Below are positions 41,609-51,212 of a stretch of 64,000 bases of DNA, in pieces. Position 1 is the first letter of the stretch, and every line of letters begins with the position of its first letter. Origin of the DNA: Nitratireductor sp. ZSWI3 (GTDB lineage: Bacteria > Pseudomonadota > Alphaproteobacteria > Rhizobiales > Rhizobiaceae). Made by a program: the position numbers and the translations under genes. The stretch lies in contig NZ_JANKOF010000013.1 of assembly GCF_024655565.1 (NCBI RefSeq), positions 1-64,000 on the forward strand. Reading direction: 5' to 3'. The notes beneath the pieces are model-generated. The model was not told the DNA's origin and searched no databases. It was given only the letters and a program-made list of their open reading frames with translations.

Positions 41609-42384
41609 CCTCACGCCTCTATTCCTATCTGACCTTAGCCGTCGTCTTTCTGTTCCTCATCGGGCCCTTCGTGATCATCGTCGCGGCGGCGCTTTCCGGC
41701 GGCGAGACGCTGGCCTTTCCCCCGCAGGGTCTGTCACTGAAATGGATCGCCAAGGTCTTCACGGTGGAAAGCTTCCGCCAGAGCTTCGCTCTCTCCATGT
41801 TCCTGGCGATCTTCGGCACGCTCGCGGCGCTGGTGCTGGGCGTGCCGGTGGCCTATGCCGCCTCGCGCTATCGGCTGCCCTTCGGGGAGGTGATCCGCAC
41901 CGTCGTCTCGGCGCCCATCATCGTCCCCGGCATCATCGTCGGCCTGGCGCTGCTGCGATACCTCGTGATTCCGCTTAATGTCAGCGTCGGGCTGGCCCTG
42001 TTCATCGCCCACACGGCGCTGATCCTGCCCTATGCGGTGCGTGTCGTTTCGGCCTCGCTCGACAATCTGCGCAGCGACATCGAGGAAGCCGCGGTCCTTC
42101 TCGGCTCCTCGCGCCTGGCGACCTTCTTCCGCATCGTGCTGCCGAACATCCAGAGCGGCATACTGGCCGCCTTCATCCTGGGCTTCGTCACCAGCTTCAA
42201 CCAGGTTCCCGTCTCCCTGTTCCTCTCGGGCCCCGGCGTGCGCACGCTGCCCATCGACATGATCTGGTACATGGAGATCACCTACGATCCGTCGGTCGCC
42301 GCGCTGGCGGCGCTGCTCGCCTTCCTGTCCATCTCCATCGTCTTCCTCGCCGAACGTTTTCTGGGCTTTTCACGCTATGTCTGA
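41605..42384 (+). CDS. ABC transporter permease (PotC-like)
   Basis: 259 residues with about six membrane segments; the EAA loop reads RSDIEEAAVLLGSSRLATFFRIVLP. It is coupled to the upstream permease by an ATGA overlap and overlaps the ATPase gene by eight bases. It forms the second half of the heterodimeric channel. Confidence 0.92.
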   Translation: MTSRLYSYLTLAVVFLFLIGPFVIIVAAALSGGETLAFPPQGLSLKWIAKVFTVESFRQSFALSMFLAIFGTLAALVLGVPVAYAASRYRLPFGEVIRTVVSAPIIVPGIIVGLALLRYLVIPLNVSVGLALFIAHTALILPYAVRVVSASLDNLRSDIEEAAVLLGSSRLATFFRIVLPNIQSGILAAFILGFVTSFNQVPVSLFLSGPGVRTLPIDMIWYMEITYDPSVAALAALLAFLSISIVFLAERFLGFSRYV

Positions 42385-43402
42385 TCCTGCCTATCTCGAC
42401 CTGAAAGAGCTGACGCTCGCCTATGGCAAGACCATCGCCGTCGACCGGCTCAACCTGCCGATCCGCAAGGGCGAGTTGATCGCGCTTTTGGGACCCTCCG
42501 GTTGCGGCAAGACCACCACCATGCGCGCCATCACCGGCCTTTTGAAGCCTGCCTCCGGCACCATCACGCTGGACGGCAGGGACATCACCCGCTTGCCGGC
42601 CAACAAGCGCGAAGTCGGGCTGGTCTTCCAGTCCTATGCCCTGTTCCCGCATCTTTCGGTCTTCGAAAACGTCGCCTTCGGCCTGCGCCTCAGAAAGCTG
42701 CCTTCCGCCGAGATCAACAGGCAGGTCGGGGACGGTCTCGCCCTCGTCGGGCTCAGCCGGTTCCACAACCGCAAGCCGGCGGAACTTTCCGGCGGCCAGC
42801 AACAGCGCGTGGCGCTCGCCCGGTCTCTGGTGATGCAGCCCAAGGTGCTGTTGCTCGACGAGCCGCTGTCCAATCTCGACGCCCGCTTGCGACTGGAGAT
42901 GCGCACCGAACTGCAGCGCGTGCAGCGCGAAAGCGGCGTCACCATGGTGTTCGTCACTCACGATCAGAACGAGGCGTTGGCGCTGGCCGACCGCATCGTG
43001 GTGATGAAGGACGGACGCATCGAGCAGCTTGGCAGCCCGGAGGACGTCTACAACAGGCCGGTCTCCCGCTTCGTGGCCGATTTCGTCGGCTTCGAGAACA
43101 TCTTTTCCGTCGAGAACGGCCGTCTGCACACGCAGAACGGCCCCGTCGACCTGTCCGTGCCGGTGCCGCCCGAAACGTCCGGCCTCGCCTGGCGTCCGAA
43201 AATGGTCCGGCTCGGCGAAGGGCGCTTCGAGGGAGAGGTTCTGGGCGTGGCGTTTGCCGGCGGCACGCGCGAATATCTGCTGAAGACCGAGTTGGGGCCG
43301 ATCAAGGCGGAGATGGATGCCGCAGCCCCCGCCTTCGCGCCCGGCAGCCGGCTCTCGTTCGACCTACCGACCGAGAATGCCGCAACCTTGCAGCGGATGT
43401 AG
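42377..43402 (+). CDS. ABC transporter ATP-binding protein (PotA-like)
   Basis: 341 residues. Walker A GPSGCGKTT (about 39-47), signature LSGGQQQRVALARSL, Walker B LLLDEPLSNLD and switch His in FVTHDQ are all intact. A C-terminal TOBE-type domain (residues about 240-341) is present, typical of spermidine/iron/sulfate-type importers. It closes the transporter module, and the nucleoside hydrolase gene follows after twelve bases. Confidence 0.94.
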   Translation: MSDPAYLDLKELTLAYGKTIAVDRLNLPIRKGELIALLGPSGCGKTTTMRAITGLLKPASGTITLDGRDITRLPANKREVGLVFQSYALFPHLSVFENVAFGLRLRKLPSAEINRQVGDGLALVGLSRFHNRKPAELSGGQQQRVALARSLVMQPKVLLLDEPLSNLDARLRLEMRTELQRVQRESGVTMVFVTHDQNEALALADRIVVMKDGRIEQLGSPEDVYNRPVSRFVADFVGFENIFSVENGRLHTQNGPVDLSVPVPPETSGLAWRPKMVRLGEGRFEGEVLGVAFAGGTREYLLKTELGPIKAEMDAAAPAFAPGSRLSFDLPTENAATLQRM

Positions 43403-43414
43403 GAGAGCTGACCG

Positions 43415-44332
43415 GTGCTCTGGATCGATACCGATATGGGTTTCGACGACATCGTTGCGATCATGATGGTGGCGGCATCGCCGCGCAGGATCGCCGGTGT
43501 CTCGCTGGTCTTCGGCAACGCGCCGCTGGAGCAGGTGCGCCGCAATGCGGCCGGCGCGGCCAAGCTGCTCGACTGGCGCTTCCCGGTCTTCGCCGGGGCC
43601 ACGACGGCAATTCTCGGCGGCATCGAAACGCCCGCCCACGTGCTCGGCCCCACCGGCATTCCGACGCGGGGAAAGGCGTTGCCCGATGCACCGCCGGCAG
43701 CGCCTTCCGGCGCCCTATCCGCCCTCGTCTCCTGGCTGGAGGGGCTTGAGGCGCCCGGTGAAATCCTCGCGCTCGGGCCGCTGACCAACATCGCCATCCT
43801 GGCGCTGGCGCGCCCTGATCTCATACCCAACATCGCCTGCATCACATGGATGGGCGGCGGAGCGACCCGCGGCAACCACACCGCCTCAGCCGAATTCAAC
43901 GCCTATGCGGATCCGGAGGCCGTGGCCATCGTCCTTGCCAACGCGCTCCCCTTGCGCGTCGTCGACCTCGATCTTTGCCGCCAGGTCCTCGTCTCCCCGG
44001 ACGATCTGGCGCCACTTGAGGGCCTGACCTCTCCCAGGGCGAAAATCCTCGCCGACCTTCTCGGCGCCTATATCGACATCGCCCTGACGCGTGGTCGACC
44101 GGCCATGGCTCTCTATGATCCGACGGCGGCAGCGGCGGTGATCGATCCCGACGCCTTTGCCTTCGAGCCCGTTCATGTGACCATGGAGCTCGCCGGCACC
44201 CACACCAGGGGGCGCACCATCGTCGATCAGCGCCCGCATGTCGTGCCGAATGCCGACTGGGGCATGCGCGCCGATGCGCGGCGGGTCCGCGAACTGGCGC
44301 TCGGCGCGCTGATGAAGGCAGCGAGGCCATGA
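43415..44332 (+). CDS. Nucleoside hydrolase (IUNH family)
   Basis: 305 residues from a GTG start at 43415. The calcium-binding, catalytic N-terminus DTDMGFDDIVAIMM keeps the family D-x-D-x-x-x-D-D pattern. ALGPLTNIAILALARPDL and WMGGGATRGNHTASAEFNAYADPEA are diagnostic, with the Asn and Asp residues that hold the ribose. The enzyme cleaves N-glycosidic bonds to release free base and ribose. It overlaps the adenine deaminase gene as ATGA, so adenosine imported by the upstream ABC system could be cut to adenine and then deaminated. Confidence 0.92.
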   Translation: MLWIDTDMGFDDIVAIMMVAASPRRIAGVSLVFGNAPLEQVRRNAAGAAKLLDWRFPVFAGATTAILGGIETPAHVLGPTGIPTRGKALPDAPPAAPSGALSALVSWLEGLEAPGEILALGPLTNIAILALARPDLIPNIACITWMGGGATRGNHTASAEFNAYADPEAVAIVLANALPLRVVDLDLCRQVLVSPDDLAPLEGLTSPRAKILADLLGAYIDIALTRGRPAMALYDPTAAAAVIDPDAFAFEPVHVTMELAGTHTRGRTIVDQRPHVVPNADWGMRADARRVRELALGALMKAARP

Positions 44333-46116
44333 ACGCGCGCTACACCGAACCCCACGACCTTGCCGACCGCGCCTTGCGCGACCGGGCGGTCGCCGCCGCG
44401 CGCGGCGATGCACCCTTCGACCTTCTCATCCGCGGCGGCCGGGTCTTCGATGCCGCAACCGGCACCCTTTGCGCCCGCGACGTCGGCATAACCGGTCGGC
44501 TGATCGCCAGCGTTCATGCGCCCGCCGCCCGTGCCGACAGCCGCCGGACCGTCGAGGCCGAGGGCCTGATCGTGGCACCCGGCCTGATCGACATGCACAT
44601 GCACGTCGAGAGCTCGATGATCACGCCGGCCGCCTATGCAGAAGCCGTTCTGCCGCGCGGCGTGACGACGATCGTCTGGGACCCGCATGAATTTGCCAAT
44701 GTGCACGGTCTGGCGGGCGTCTCCTGGGCGCTCGATGCCTGCGCCGACCTGCCATTGCGCGTCGTCGTGCTGGCGCCCTCCTGCGTGCCCTCGGCTCCCG
44801 GCCTCGAACAGTCCGGCGCTGCCTTCGGCGGCGCCGAACTTGCCGATATGCTCGCCCAGCCGGGAATCGGCGGGGTGGCCGAGGTGATGGACATGCGCGG
44901 CGTTGTCGACCGGGCCGGCACCATCTCCGATGTGGTGCAGGCCGGGCTCGAAAGCGGCAAGCCGGTCTTCGGCCATGCGCGCGGCCTCGCGGGAAGCGAT
45001 CTCAACGCCTTCATGGCCGCCGGCGTCACGTCCGACCACGAGCTCACATCGGCCGACGATCTCATGGCCAAGCTCGGCGCCGGCCTCACCATCGAACTGC
45101 GCGGCTCGCACGATCACCTCCTGCCGGAGTTCGTCGCGGCGCTGAACGGGCTCGGCCACCTGCCGTCCACCGTGACGCTCTGCACGGACGACGTCTTCCC
45201 CGACGATCTGGCGCGCGCCGGCGGGCTCGACGACGTGGTGCGCCGCCTGGTGCGCTACGGCATGCCGGCGGCCTGGGCCCTGCAGGCAGCGACGCTCAAC
45301 GCTTCGCACCGGCTGGCGCGTCCGGATCTGGGCCTCGTCGCGGCGGGCCGGCGGGCGGATCTCGCCCTGTTCGAGGATCTCTCGGCATTCAACGCCTCGC
45401 TGGTGGTGGCCAATGGCGCGCTCGCAGCAGAGGGCGGCAGGATGCTCGCGCCCACCAAAGGCATTTCGTCCGCTCCGCTCAAGAACTCCATCCGCTGCCG
45501 AGCCTGTTCGCCGGATGATTTCAGGGTTCGCTCCGAAGGCCGCCGCGTCAAGGTGGCGACCATCCACCGGCCGCGTTTCACCGAGTGGGGCGAGGCCGAG
45601 ACCGACGTTCGCGACGGTTTCGTGGTGCCGCCGGAAGGCGCGACGCTGATCAGCGTGATCCATCGCCACGGCCTGGCACCGGCCGTTCCGCGCACCGGAT
45701 ATCTGACGGGCTGGGGAAGCTGGCGCGGCGCGTTCTGCACCACCGTCTCCCACGACAGCCACAACGTCACCGTCTTCGGCGGCAACGAGGAAGACATGGC
45801 CGTCGCGGCGAACTGGGTGATCGAGGCCGGCGGCGGCATGGCCGTCGCCCGCGACGGCCGGGTGATTGCATCCCTGGCACTGCCCCTGTCGGGCCTGGTT
45901 TCCGAAGCGCCGCTCGCAGACATCGCCGAGGCGTTCACGGACCTTCGCGAGGCCATGGACGGCATCGTTGACTGGCAGCCGCCTTACCTGGTCTTCAAAG
46001 CCTGCTTCGGCGCCACGCTCGCCTGCAACGCCGGCCCGCACCAGACCGACCTTGGCATTGCCGACATCGCGCGGCCGACGGTGATGGAGACACCCGTCCT
46101 GAAAATCCTCGGGTGA
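44329..46116 (+). CDS. ade: Adenine deaminase
   Basis: 595 residues, of normal length for the bacterial Ade family. The metal site reads GLIDMHMHVESSMITP (H-x-H), followed by RGVTTIVWDPHEFANVHG and FGHARGLAGSDLNAFMAAG, with the later His in SDHELTS and the Asp in LCTDDVFPDDL. It converts adenine to hypoxanthine and ammonia. It is translationally coupled to the nucleoside hydrolase gene and ends the LacI operon, converging on the M20 gene with a single base between the two stop codons. Confidence 0.95.
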   Translation: MNARYTEPHDLADRALRDRAVAAARGDAPFDLLIRGGRVFDAATGTLCARDVGITGRLIASVHAPAARADSRRTVEAEGLIVAPGLIDMHMHVESSMITPAAYAEAVLPRGVTTIVWDPHEFANVHGLAGVSWALDACADLPLRVVVLAPSCVPSAPGLEQSGAAFGGAELADMLAQPGIGGVAEVMDMRGVVDRAGTISDVVQAGLESGKPVFGHARGLAGSDLNAFMAAGVTSDHELTSADDLMAKLGAGLTIELRGSHDHLLPEFVAALNGLGHLPSTVTLCTDDVFPDDLARAGGLDDVVRRLVRYGMPAAWALQAATLNASHRLARPDLGLVAAGRRADLALFEDLSAFNASLVVANGALAAEGGRMLAPTKGISSAPLKNSIRCRACSPDDFRVRSEGRRVKVATIHRPRFTEWGEAETDVRDGFVVPPEGATLISVIHRHGLAPAVPRTGYLTGWGSWRGAFCTTVSHDSHNVTVFGGNEEDMAVAANWVIEAGGGMAVARDGRVIASLALPLSGLVSEAPLADIAEAFTDLREAMDGIVDWQPPYLVFKACFGATLACNAGPHQTDLGIADIARPTVMETPVLKILG

Positions 46117-46117
46117 G

Positions 46118-47287
46118 TCAGGCGGCGAGTTCCTGCTCGACCAGGGACGTCCAGAAACGCACGCCGGTCGAAATGGCATCGTCGTTGAAATCATACGCCG
46201 TGTTGTGATGCAGAGCACCGTCGACCGCAGGCCCGTTGCCGAGCCAGACATAGGCCCCCGGCACTTTCTGCGAAAAGAAGGAAAAATCGTCTCCGGCCGT
46301 CGACGGCGCAAATTCGGTGCGCACCTTTTCGCCGCACACGGCGCGAGCGGCTTTCAGCGCGCGCGCCGTGATGTCCGGATCGTTCACGACCGGCGGAATG
46401 CGCCGCACGAAGCGATAATCCGCTGTAATGCCGAACATCGATGCCACGCCCCGTGCGAGCCGCCCGATCTCTTCTTCCAGCTGGTCGCGCACCTGCGGCG
46501 CATAGGCGCGCGCCGTGCCGCCGATCTCGACGAAATCGGGAATGACGTTGAGCGCCTTGGGATCGCCGGCCTGCACGGAACAGGCACTGACCACCGCCGG
46601 CTGAAGGGGATCCACAACCCGGCCGACGATCGTCTGCAGGCTCGACAGGAAATGCCCGCCCGCCGTCACCGGATCCTTGCCCAGATGCGGCTTCGCACCA
46701 TGCGTGCCGACGCCCTGGAAGGTGACGTGCCAACTGTCGGACGAGGCCAGTTGCGGGCCCGCGACGACCGCCATCTCATCCGTTGCAAGCCCGGGCATGT
46801 TGTGAAGGCCGTAGACCGCATCGCAGGGGAAGAGCTCGAAGAAGCCCTCCTCCACCATCCGCCGGGCGCCGCCGCGCCCCTCCTCGGCGGGCTGGAAGAT
46901 GAAGTGAACCGTTCCGGAAAAGTTGCGTGTCTTCGCCAGCCGCCGGGCAGCCCCCAGAAGCAGCGTGGTGTGTCCGTCATGACCACAGGCGTGCATCTTG
47001 CCGGCCACAGTGGATTTGTAGGGTCGCTCGGCGGTTTCCGGCATGGCGAGCGCGTCCATGTCGGCGCGCAAGCCGATCGCCCGCGTGCCGTTGCCGACCG
47101 TCAGCGTTCCGACGACGCCCGTGCCGGCAAGCCCGCGATGAACCTTCATGCCCGTCCCGGCAAGGTGTTCGGCGACGATGGCGCTGGTGCGTTCCTCCTC
47201 GAATCCGAGTTCGGGATGGGCGTGCAGGTCGCGCCTGAGCGCGATGAGAAATTCCAGGTCCTCACGCACGTCATCCACACCCGTCAT
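46118..47287 (-). CDS. M20D family amidohydrolase (hippurate hydrolase-like)
   Basis: 389 residues from ATG 47287, with AAAGGG about eight bases upstream; TTG at 47290 is the alternative. The metal-binding motifs of the M20D subfamily are present: MHACGHDGHTTLLLGAARRL, FIFQPAEEGRGGARRM and a late His in DGALHHNTAYDFNDDAI. The dimerisation domain is in the middle (about residues 185-295). Such enzymes remove acyl groups from amino acids or indole-acetyl conjugates. No signal peptide, so cytoplasmic. It is monocistronic and convergent with ade. Substrate unknown. Confidence 0.9.
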   Translation of the reverse strand: MTGVDDVREDLEFLIALRRDLHAHPELGFEEERTSAIVAEHLAGTGMKVHRGLAGTGVVGTLTVGNGTRAIGLRADMDALAMPETAERPYKSTVAGKMHACGHDGHTTLLLGAARRLAKTRNFSGTVHFIFQPAEEGRGGARRMVEEGFFELFPCDAVYGLHNMPGLATDEMAVVAGPQLASSDSWHVTFQGVGTHGAKPHLGKDPVTAGGHFLSSLQTIVGRVVDPLQPAVVSACSVQAGDPKALNVIPDFVEIGGTARAYAPQVRDQLEEEIGRLARGVASMFGITADYRFVRRIPPVVNDPDITARALKAARAVCGEKVRTEFAPSTAGDDFSFFSQKVPGAYVWLGNGPAVDGALHHNTAYDFNDDAISTGVRFWTSLVEQELAA

Positions 47288-47485
47288 CAAAATGCCCTTT
47301 CCATCATCACTGCAACCCCGATAATGCGCCTGCCACCACTAGATCAATAGTTTGCGGGCTGACTTACCGAAACAGATGGGTACCATCTGTTTCGGTCAGA
47401 CCACTAGGATCGAAACCGCACATTGTCAGGGAACGGAAACCCAAATAAATCAACCACATTCTAGCGTGAGCGCATTTTGCAAACA

Positions 47486-48196
47486 ATGATGCAGGCCGAT
47501 TTCCAGAACCATCCACATGCATTCTGGCAGAAGATTGTGCCACCCGGCACCTATGCCGCCGCGCCGCAAGGCGGACATCGCACCTTCTATCCGGCCGCTC
47601 TGCCCGACAGGCGCCAGCTGGCGCTGCCGATCCGGGTGCTTTCCGGCGGCAAGACGGCGCTCGCCTCGCTGATCGTCAACCAGGCAAGCTTCCACGTCGT
47701 CGACACGCTGGCCGCCGGGCTCGCCGCGAAAGCCGCCGCCTTCAGGCCGGACGTCGTCGTCGGCCTGCCGACCCTCGGCCTGACGCTGGCCGCCCAGCTG
47801 GCCCGCGCGCTCGGCCACAGCCGCTATGTGCCGCTCAGCACGTCGCGCAAGTTCTGGTACGACGAGGACCGCTCCGTCGCGCTTCGCTCGGTGACCAGCC
47901 CCGGGCAGGAAAAGCGCCTCTATGTCGATCCGCGCATGCTGCCGCTGCTCGAAGGAAAGCGCGTTTTCCTGGTCGACGACGTGATCAGCAGCGGAAGCTC
48001 GATCCTCGCCAGCCTGCGGCTCCTGGAACTCTGCGGCATCGAGCCGGCCGCCATCGGCGCGGCGATGCTGCAGACGACGCGTTGGCGGAGCAGGCTCGCG
48101 GAGGATTATCCCGCACTGGCGGACCGCATTGTCGGAGTACTTCAGACCCCTGCCCTGGCTGCCACGCCCGAGGGCGGTTGGCTGCCGGAAACTTAA
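47486..48196 (+). CDS. Phosphoribosyltransferase family protein
   Basis: 236 residues from ATG 47486 (TTG 47477 and ATG 47489 are alternatives; no strong ribosome-binding site). The PRPP-binding loop reads KRVFLVDDVISSGSSILASL, the type I PRTase signature, preceded by VVVGLPTLGLTLAAQLARAL. The substrate hood is not diagnostic; some relatives are annotated as purine or orotate PRTases. Next to nucleoside hydrolase and adenine deaminase it may salvage a purine base. It converges with the M20 gene downstream, with one base between their stops. Confidence 0.8.
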   Translation: MMQADFQNHPHAFWQKIVPPGTYAAAPQGGHRTFYPAALPDRRQLALPIRVLSGGKTALASLIVNQASFHVVDTLAAGLAAKAAAFRPDVVVGLPTLGLTLAAQLARALGHSRYVPLSTSRKFWYDEDRSVALRSVTSPGQEKRLYVDPRMLPLLEGKRVFLVDDVISSGSSILASLRLLELCGIEPAAIGAAMLQTTRWRSRLAEDYPALADRIVGVLQTPALAATPEGGWLPET

Positions 48197-48197
48197 G

Positions 48198-49535
48198 TCA
48201 GCTCCTCTCGACCAGGCGCACGAGGGCGGCGAGCATCAGGGCGGCGCCCTTCTCGATATCCCCCCAGGCCGTCCATTCTTCGGGAGCATGGCTGATACCG
48301 CCGCGGCTCGGCACGAAGAGCAGCGCCGAGGGGCAGAGCGACTGCATCGTCTGCGCATCGTGACCGGCGCCCGAGGGCATGTCGAGGACCTGCAGGCCGA
48401 GCCGGTCCGCCTCCTCGTGCAGCAGCGCAGCCAGGCCCGCGTCGAGCTCGACCGGCGCCATCCGGCTCTGCTCCTCGATCGTCCAACGCAATCCCCGCGC
48501 GGCCGCGACATCCGCGACGACCTCACGCATGGCCCCGGCCAGCGCCGCCATCCTGCGGTCGTCCGTATCGCGGATGTTGACGACGAATTCGGCGCGCCCC
48601 GGCACGGTGTGAATGAAGTTCGGGTGAATATCGACTTTTCCGATGGTGATGCGGCTGTTCTCGCCCCCATGTCGCTCCAGCAGCTGCGGAACGGCATGGG
48701 CAATGGCCGCCGCGCCGGCGAAGGCATCGGCGCGCAGATGCATCGGGGTCGTGCCCGAATGGTTGGCGACACCGTCCAGACGAACCGACAGATTGACGAC
48801 GCCGGCCACCGTGTGGGCGATGCCGATGGGAATTCCGGCGTGCTCGAGCACCGGCCCCTGCTCGATGTGCAGTTCGAGAAAGGCGCGCACCGAACCCGGC
48901 GCCCGGGCGGCCGCCAGCCCGTCCCGCGCGTCGAGCCCCCGGGCGCGCATCGCCTCGACAAGCCTCACGCCATCCGCATCCACCGCGGCATCGATCTGCT
49001 CAGCCGTCAGAACGCCTGCGATTGCCTGTGAGCCGAGCATGCCGCCGAACCGCCCCTCCTCCTCCGCCGTCGCTACCACCTCGACGGCGGTCGCCGGCTC
49101 AACGCCGGCCTCGCGCATCGCCCTTACGCATTCGAGCGCGACGCAGACGCCCAGGGCCCCGTCCAGGGAACCGCCTTCCGGCACCGTGTCGAGATGCGAG
49201 CCGACCAGGATCGAAGGACCCTGCACCGGTCCGAAGCGGCCGAAAATATTGGCGACGCCGTCGCGGCTGACCGCCAGGCCGTCCCCGCGCATCTGCTCCA
49301 CGAACCAGGCGCGCACGGCCATGTCGGGCTCCGAATAGCCGATGCGGTTGAAGCCGCCCGTGCGCGAATTGTGCCCATAGGCGTTGACGCCGTCGAGCAG
49401 AGCCTTGAGGCGTTCGGAGTTGATGCGGGGATTTTGTCCGGACACGTCTTCAGCCTCGATTTCAAGCACTTGCAGGAATTTCGAACGCCCCGTCGGAGCT
49501 GTCGGGAAATTGATCATGATAAAAGGTTGCACCAT
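48198..49535 (-). CDS. M20 Zn-dependent hydrolase (N-carbamoyl-L-amino acid hydrolase/allantoate amidohydrolase-like)
   Basis: 445 residues from ATG 49535; ATG 49517 also fits, and neither has a clear ribosome-binding site. Family motifs are all present: GSHLDTVPEGGSLDGALGV (first metal), TAEEEGRFGGMLGSQAIAG, ELHIEQGPVLEH and the C-terminal GAGHDAQTMQSLCPSALLFV…GGISHAPEEW. This subfamily hydrolyses N-carbamoyl amino acids, ureidoglycolate-type compounds or allantoate. It is divergent from the dipeptide-type ABC operon, whose first gene starts 47 bases from its start, so the two may share regulation. The exact substrate is open. Confidence 0.88.
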   Translation of the reverse strand: MVQPFIMINFPTAPTGRSKFLQVLEIEAEDVSGQNPRINSERLKALLDGVNAYGHNSRTGGFNRIGYSEPDMAVRAWFVEQMRGDGLAVSRDGVANIFGRFGPVQGPSILVGSHLDTVPEGGSLDGALGVCVALECVRAMREAGVEPATAVEVVATAEEEGRFGGMLGSQAIAGVLTAEQIDAAVDADGVRLVEAMRARGLDARDGLAAARAPGSVRAFLELHIEQGPVLEHAGIPIGIAHTVAGVVNLSVRLDGVANHSGTTPMHLRADAFAGAAAIAHAVPQLLERHGGENSRITIGKVDIHPNFIHTVPGRAEFVVNIRDTDDRRMAALAGAMREVVADVAAARGLRWTIEEQSRMAPVELDAGLAALLHEEADRLGLQVLDMPSGAGHDAQTMQSLCPSALLFVPSRGGISHAPEEWTAWGDIEKGAALMLAALVRLVERS

Positions 49536-49581
49536 TCAAGATTATCAGAATTAATTGGCGAGCGCGAACGGAGGACCTTCA

Positions 49582-51138
49582 ATGAAAAATCTTCTGGCAG
49601 CCGCCATCACAGCCGCTTCGATGCTCCTGGCATCGCCGGCGCTCGCACAGACGCCCCCGAATGTTCTTGTCGTCGGACAGATTGCCGAACCGAAATCGCT
49701 CGATCCGCACGCCGTGACGGCAGTCAACGACTTCCGCATCCTGGTGAACGTCTATGACGGCCTGACCCGCTACAAGGACGGGACGCTGGAGGTGGAGCCC
49801 TCGCTCGCCGAGAGCTGGACGATTTCCGAGGACGGCAAGACCTACACCTTCAAGCTGCGCGAGGGCGTCAGCTTTCACGACGGCACGCCATTCAACGCCG
49901 AGGCGGTGAAGTTCAACTTCGATCGCATGCTGAAGGAGGACCACCCCTTCCACGACACGGGTCCGTTCCCGCTGGCCTTCTTCTTCTCCTCCGTCGAAGA
50001 GGTGACCGCGGTCGACGATCTGACGGTGGAATTCAAGCTGAAGGAGCCTTACGCGCCTTTCCTGTCGAACCTCGCCTATCCGACCGGCCTGATGGTCTCT
50101 CCGGCCGCTGTCGAGGAACACGGCAAGGACTTCGGCCGCCACCCGAGCGGCACAGGCGCCTTCAAGTTCGCCGAGTGGGACGCCAACGCCAAGCTGGTGG
50201 TGACCCGCAACGAGGACTACTGGGATGGCGCGCCGCCGCTCGAAGCCGTGATCTACAGGCCGATCACCGACGCCAACACCCGGATCGCCGAGATGCTGTC
50301 GGGCGGGCTCGACGTGATGGTCGAAGTGCCGCCGGACAGCCTGCAGCAGTTCCGCGACGACGCCGCCTTCACGGTCCAGGAGCAGGCCGGCCCGCATGTC
50401 TGGTTCCTGATCCTCAACCTCAAGGAGGGGCCCTTCGCCAAGAAGGAAATCCGCCAGGCCGCCAATTACGCGATCAACAAGAAGGCGCTGGTGGAGAACA
50501 TCCTGCAGGGCACGGCGGAAGTTGCGGCGGGCCCGACGCCCCCGGCCTTCGCCTGGGCCTATAACGATACGCTGGAGCCTTATCCTTACGACCCCGAGAA
50601 GGCCAAGCAGCTTCTCGCCGACGCCGGCTACGGCGGCGAGCAACTGACCTTCTACGTCACCGAAGGTGGTTCCGGCATGCTCGACCCGCTCGCCATGGGC
50701 ACCGCCATCCAGGCCGACCTGCAAGCCGTCGGCATGAAGGTCAAGATCGAGACCTATGAGTGGAACACCTTTCTCGGCAAGGTGAACCCCGGGCTGGAGG
50801 GCAAGGCCGACATGGCTGAGATGGCCTGGATGACGAACGATCCCGACACGCTGCCCTTCCTGACGCTTCGTTCGCAAGCCATGCCGGACCAGGGCGGCTT
50901 CAACTCCGGCTACTACGCCAACGAGAAGGTCGACGACCTGCTCGGCAAGGCACGGGCGGCAACCGACCAGAACGAGCGCGCCGCGCTCTACAAGGAAATG
51001 CAGGAGATCGTCCACGAGGATGCCCCATGGGTCTTCGTGGCGAACTGGAAGCAGAACGCAGTCACCGGCGCTGGCGTCGAGAACTTCAAGCTCCAGCCGT
51101 CCTTCTTCCTGATGCTGCAGGATGTGGCGAAACCGTGA
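49582..51138 (+). CDS. ABC transporter substrate-binding protein, family 5 (peptide/nickel type)
   Basis: 518 residues. ATG 49582 follows GGAGGA and starts a Sec signal peptide (MKNLLAAAITAASMLL, ending ALA before QTPP); the longer frame to 49555 is not needed. Solute-binding family 5 markers are EPKSLDPHAVTAVNDFRILV, VEPSLAESWTISEDGKTYTF and FKLREGVSFHDGTPFNAEAV. It binds peptides, opines or similar solutes in the periplasm. The next genes are its permeases and ATPases. An 11-base inverted repeat follows at 51150-51181. Confidence 0.93.
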   Translation: MKNLLAAAITAASMLLASPALAQTPPNVLVVGQIAEPKSLDPHAVTAVNDFRILVNVYDGLTRYKDGTLEVEPSLAESWTISEDGKTYTFKLREGVSFHDGTPFNAEAVKFNFDRMLKEDHPFHDTGPFPLAFFFSSVEEVTAVDDLTVEFKLKEPYAPFLSNLAYPTGLMVSPAAVEEHGKDFGRHPSGTGAFKFAEWDANAKLVVTRNEDYWDGAPPLEAVIYRPITDANTRIAEMLSGGLDVMVEVPPDSLQQFRDDAAFTVQEQAGPHVWFLILNLKEGPFAKKEIRQAANYAINKKALVENILQGTAEVAAGPTPPAFAWAYNDTLEPYPYDPEKAKQLLADAGYGGEQLTFYVTEGGSGMLDPLAMGTAIQADLQAVGMKVKIETYEWNTFLGKVNPGLEGKADMAEMAWMTNDPDTLPFLTLRSQAMPDQGGFNSGYYANEKVDDLLGKARAATDQNERAALYKEMQEIVHEDAPWVFVANWKQNAVTGAGVENFKLQPSFFLMLQDVAKP

Positions 51139-51149
51139 GCGCGCGGCGG

Positions 51150-51181
51150 GAAACCGGGCTTGAACGAGCGAGCCCGGTTTC
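51150..51181 (+). terminator. Stem-loop between binding-protein and permease genes
   Basis: GAAACCGGGCT (51150-51160) pairs perfectly with AGCCCGGTTTC (51171-51181) around a ten-base loop. It has no long T-run. Attenuation or message protection in the operon is likely. Confidence 0.6.
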
Positions 51182-51212
51182 ATCCTGATCCAACCGAAGC
51201 AAGGCTTCAGCC

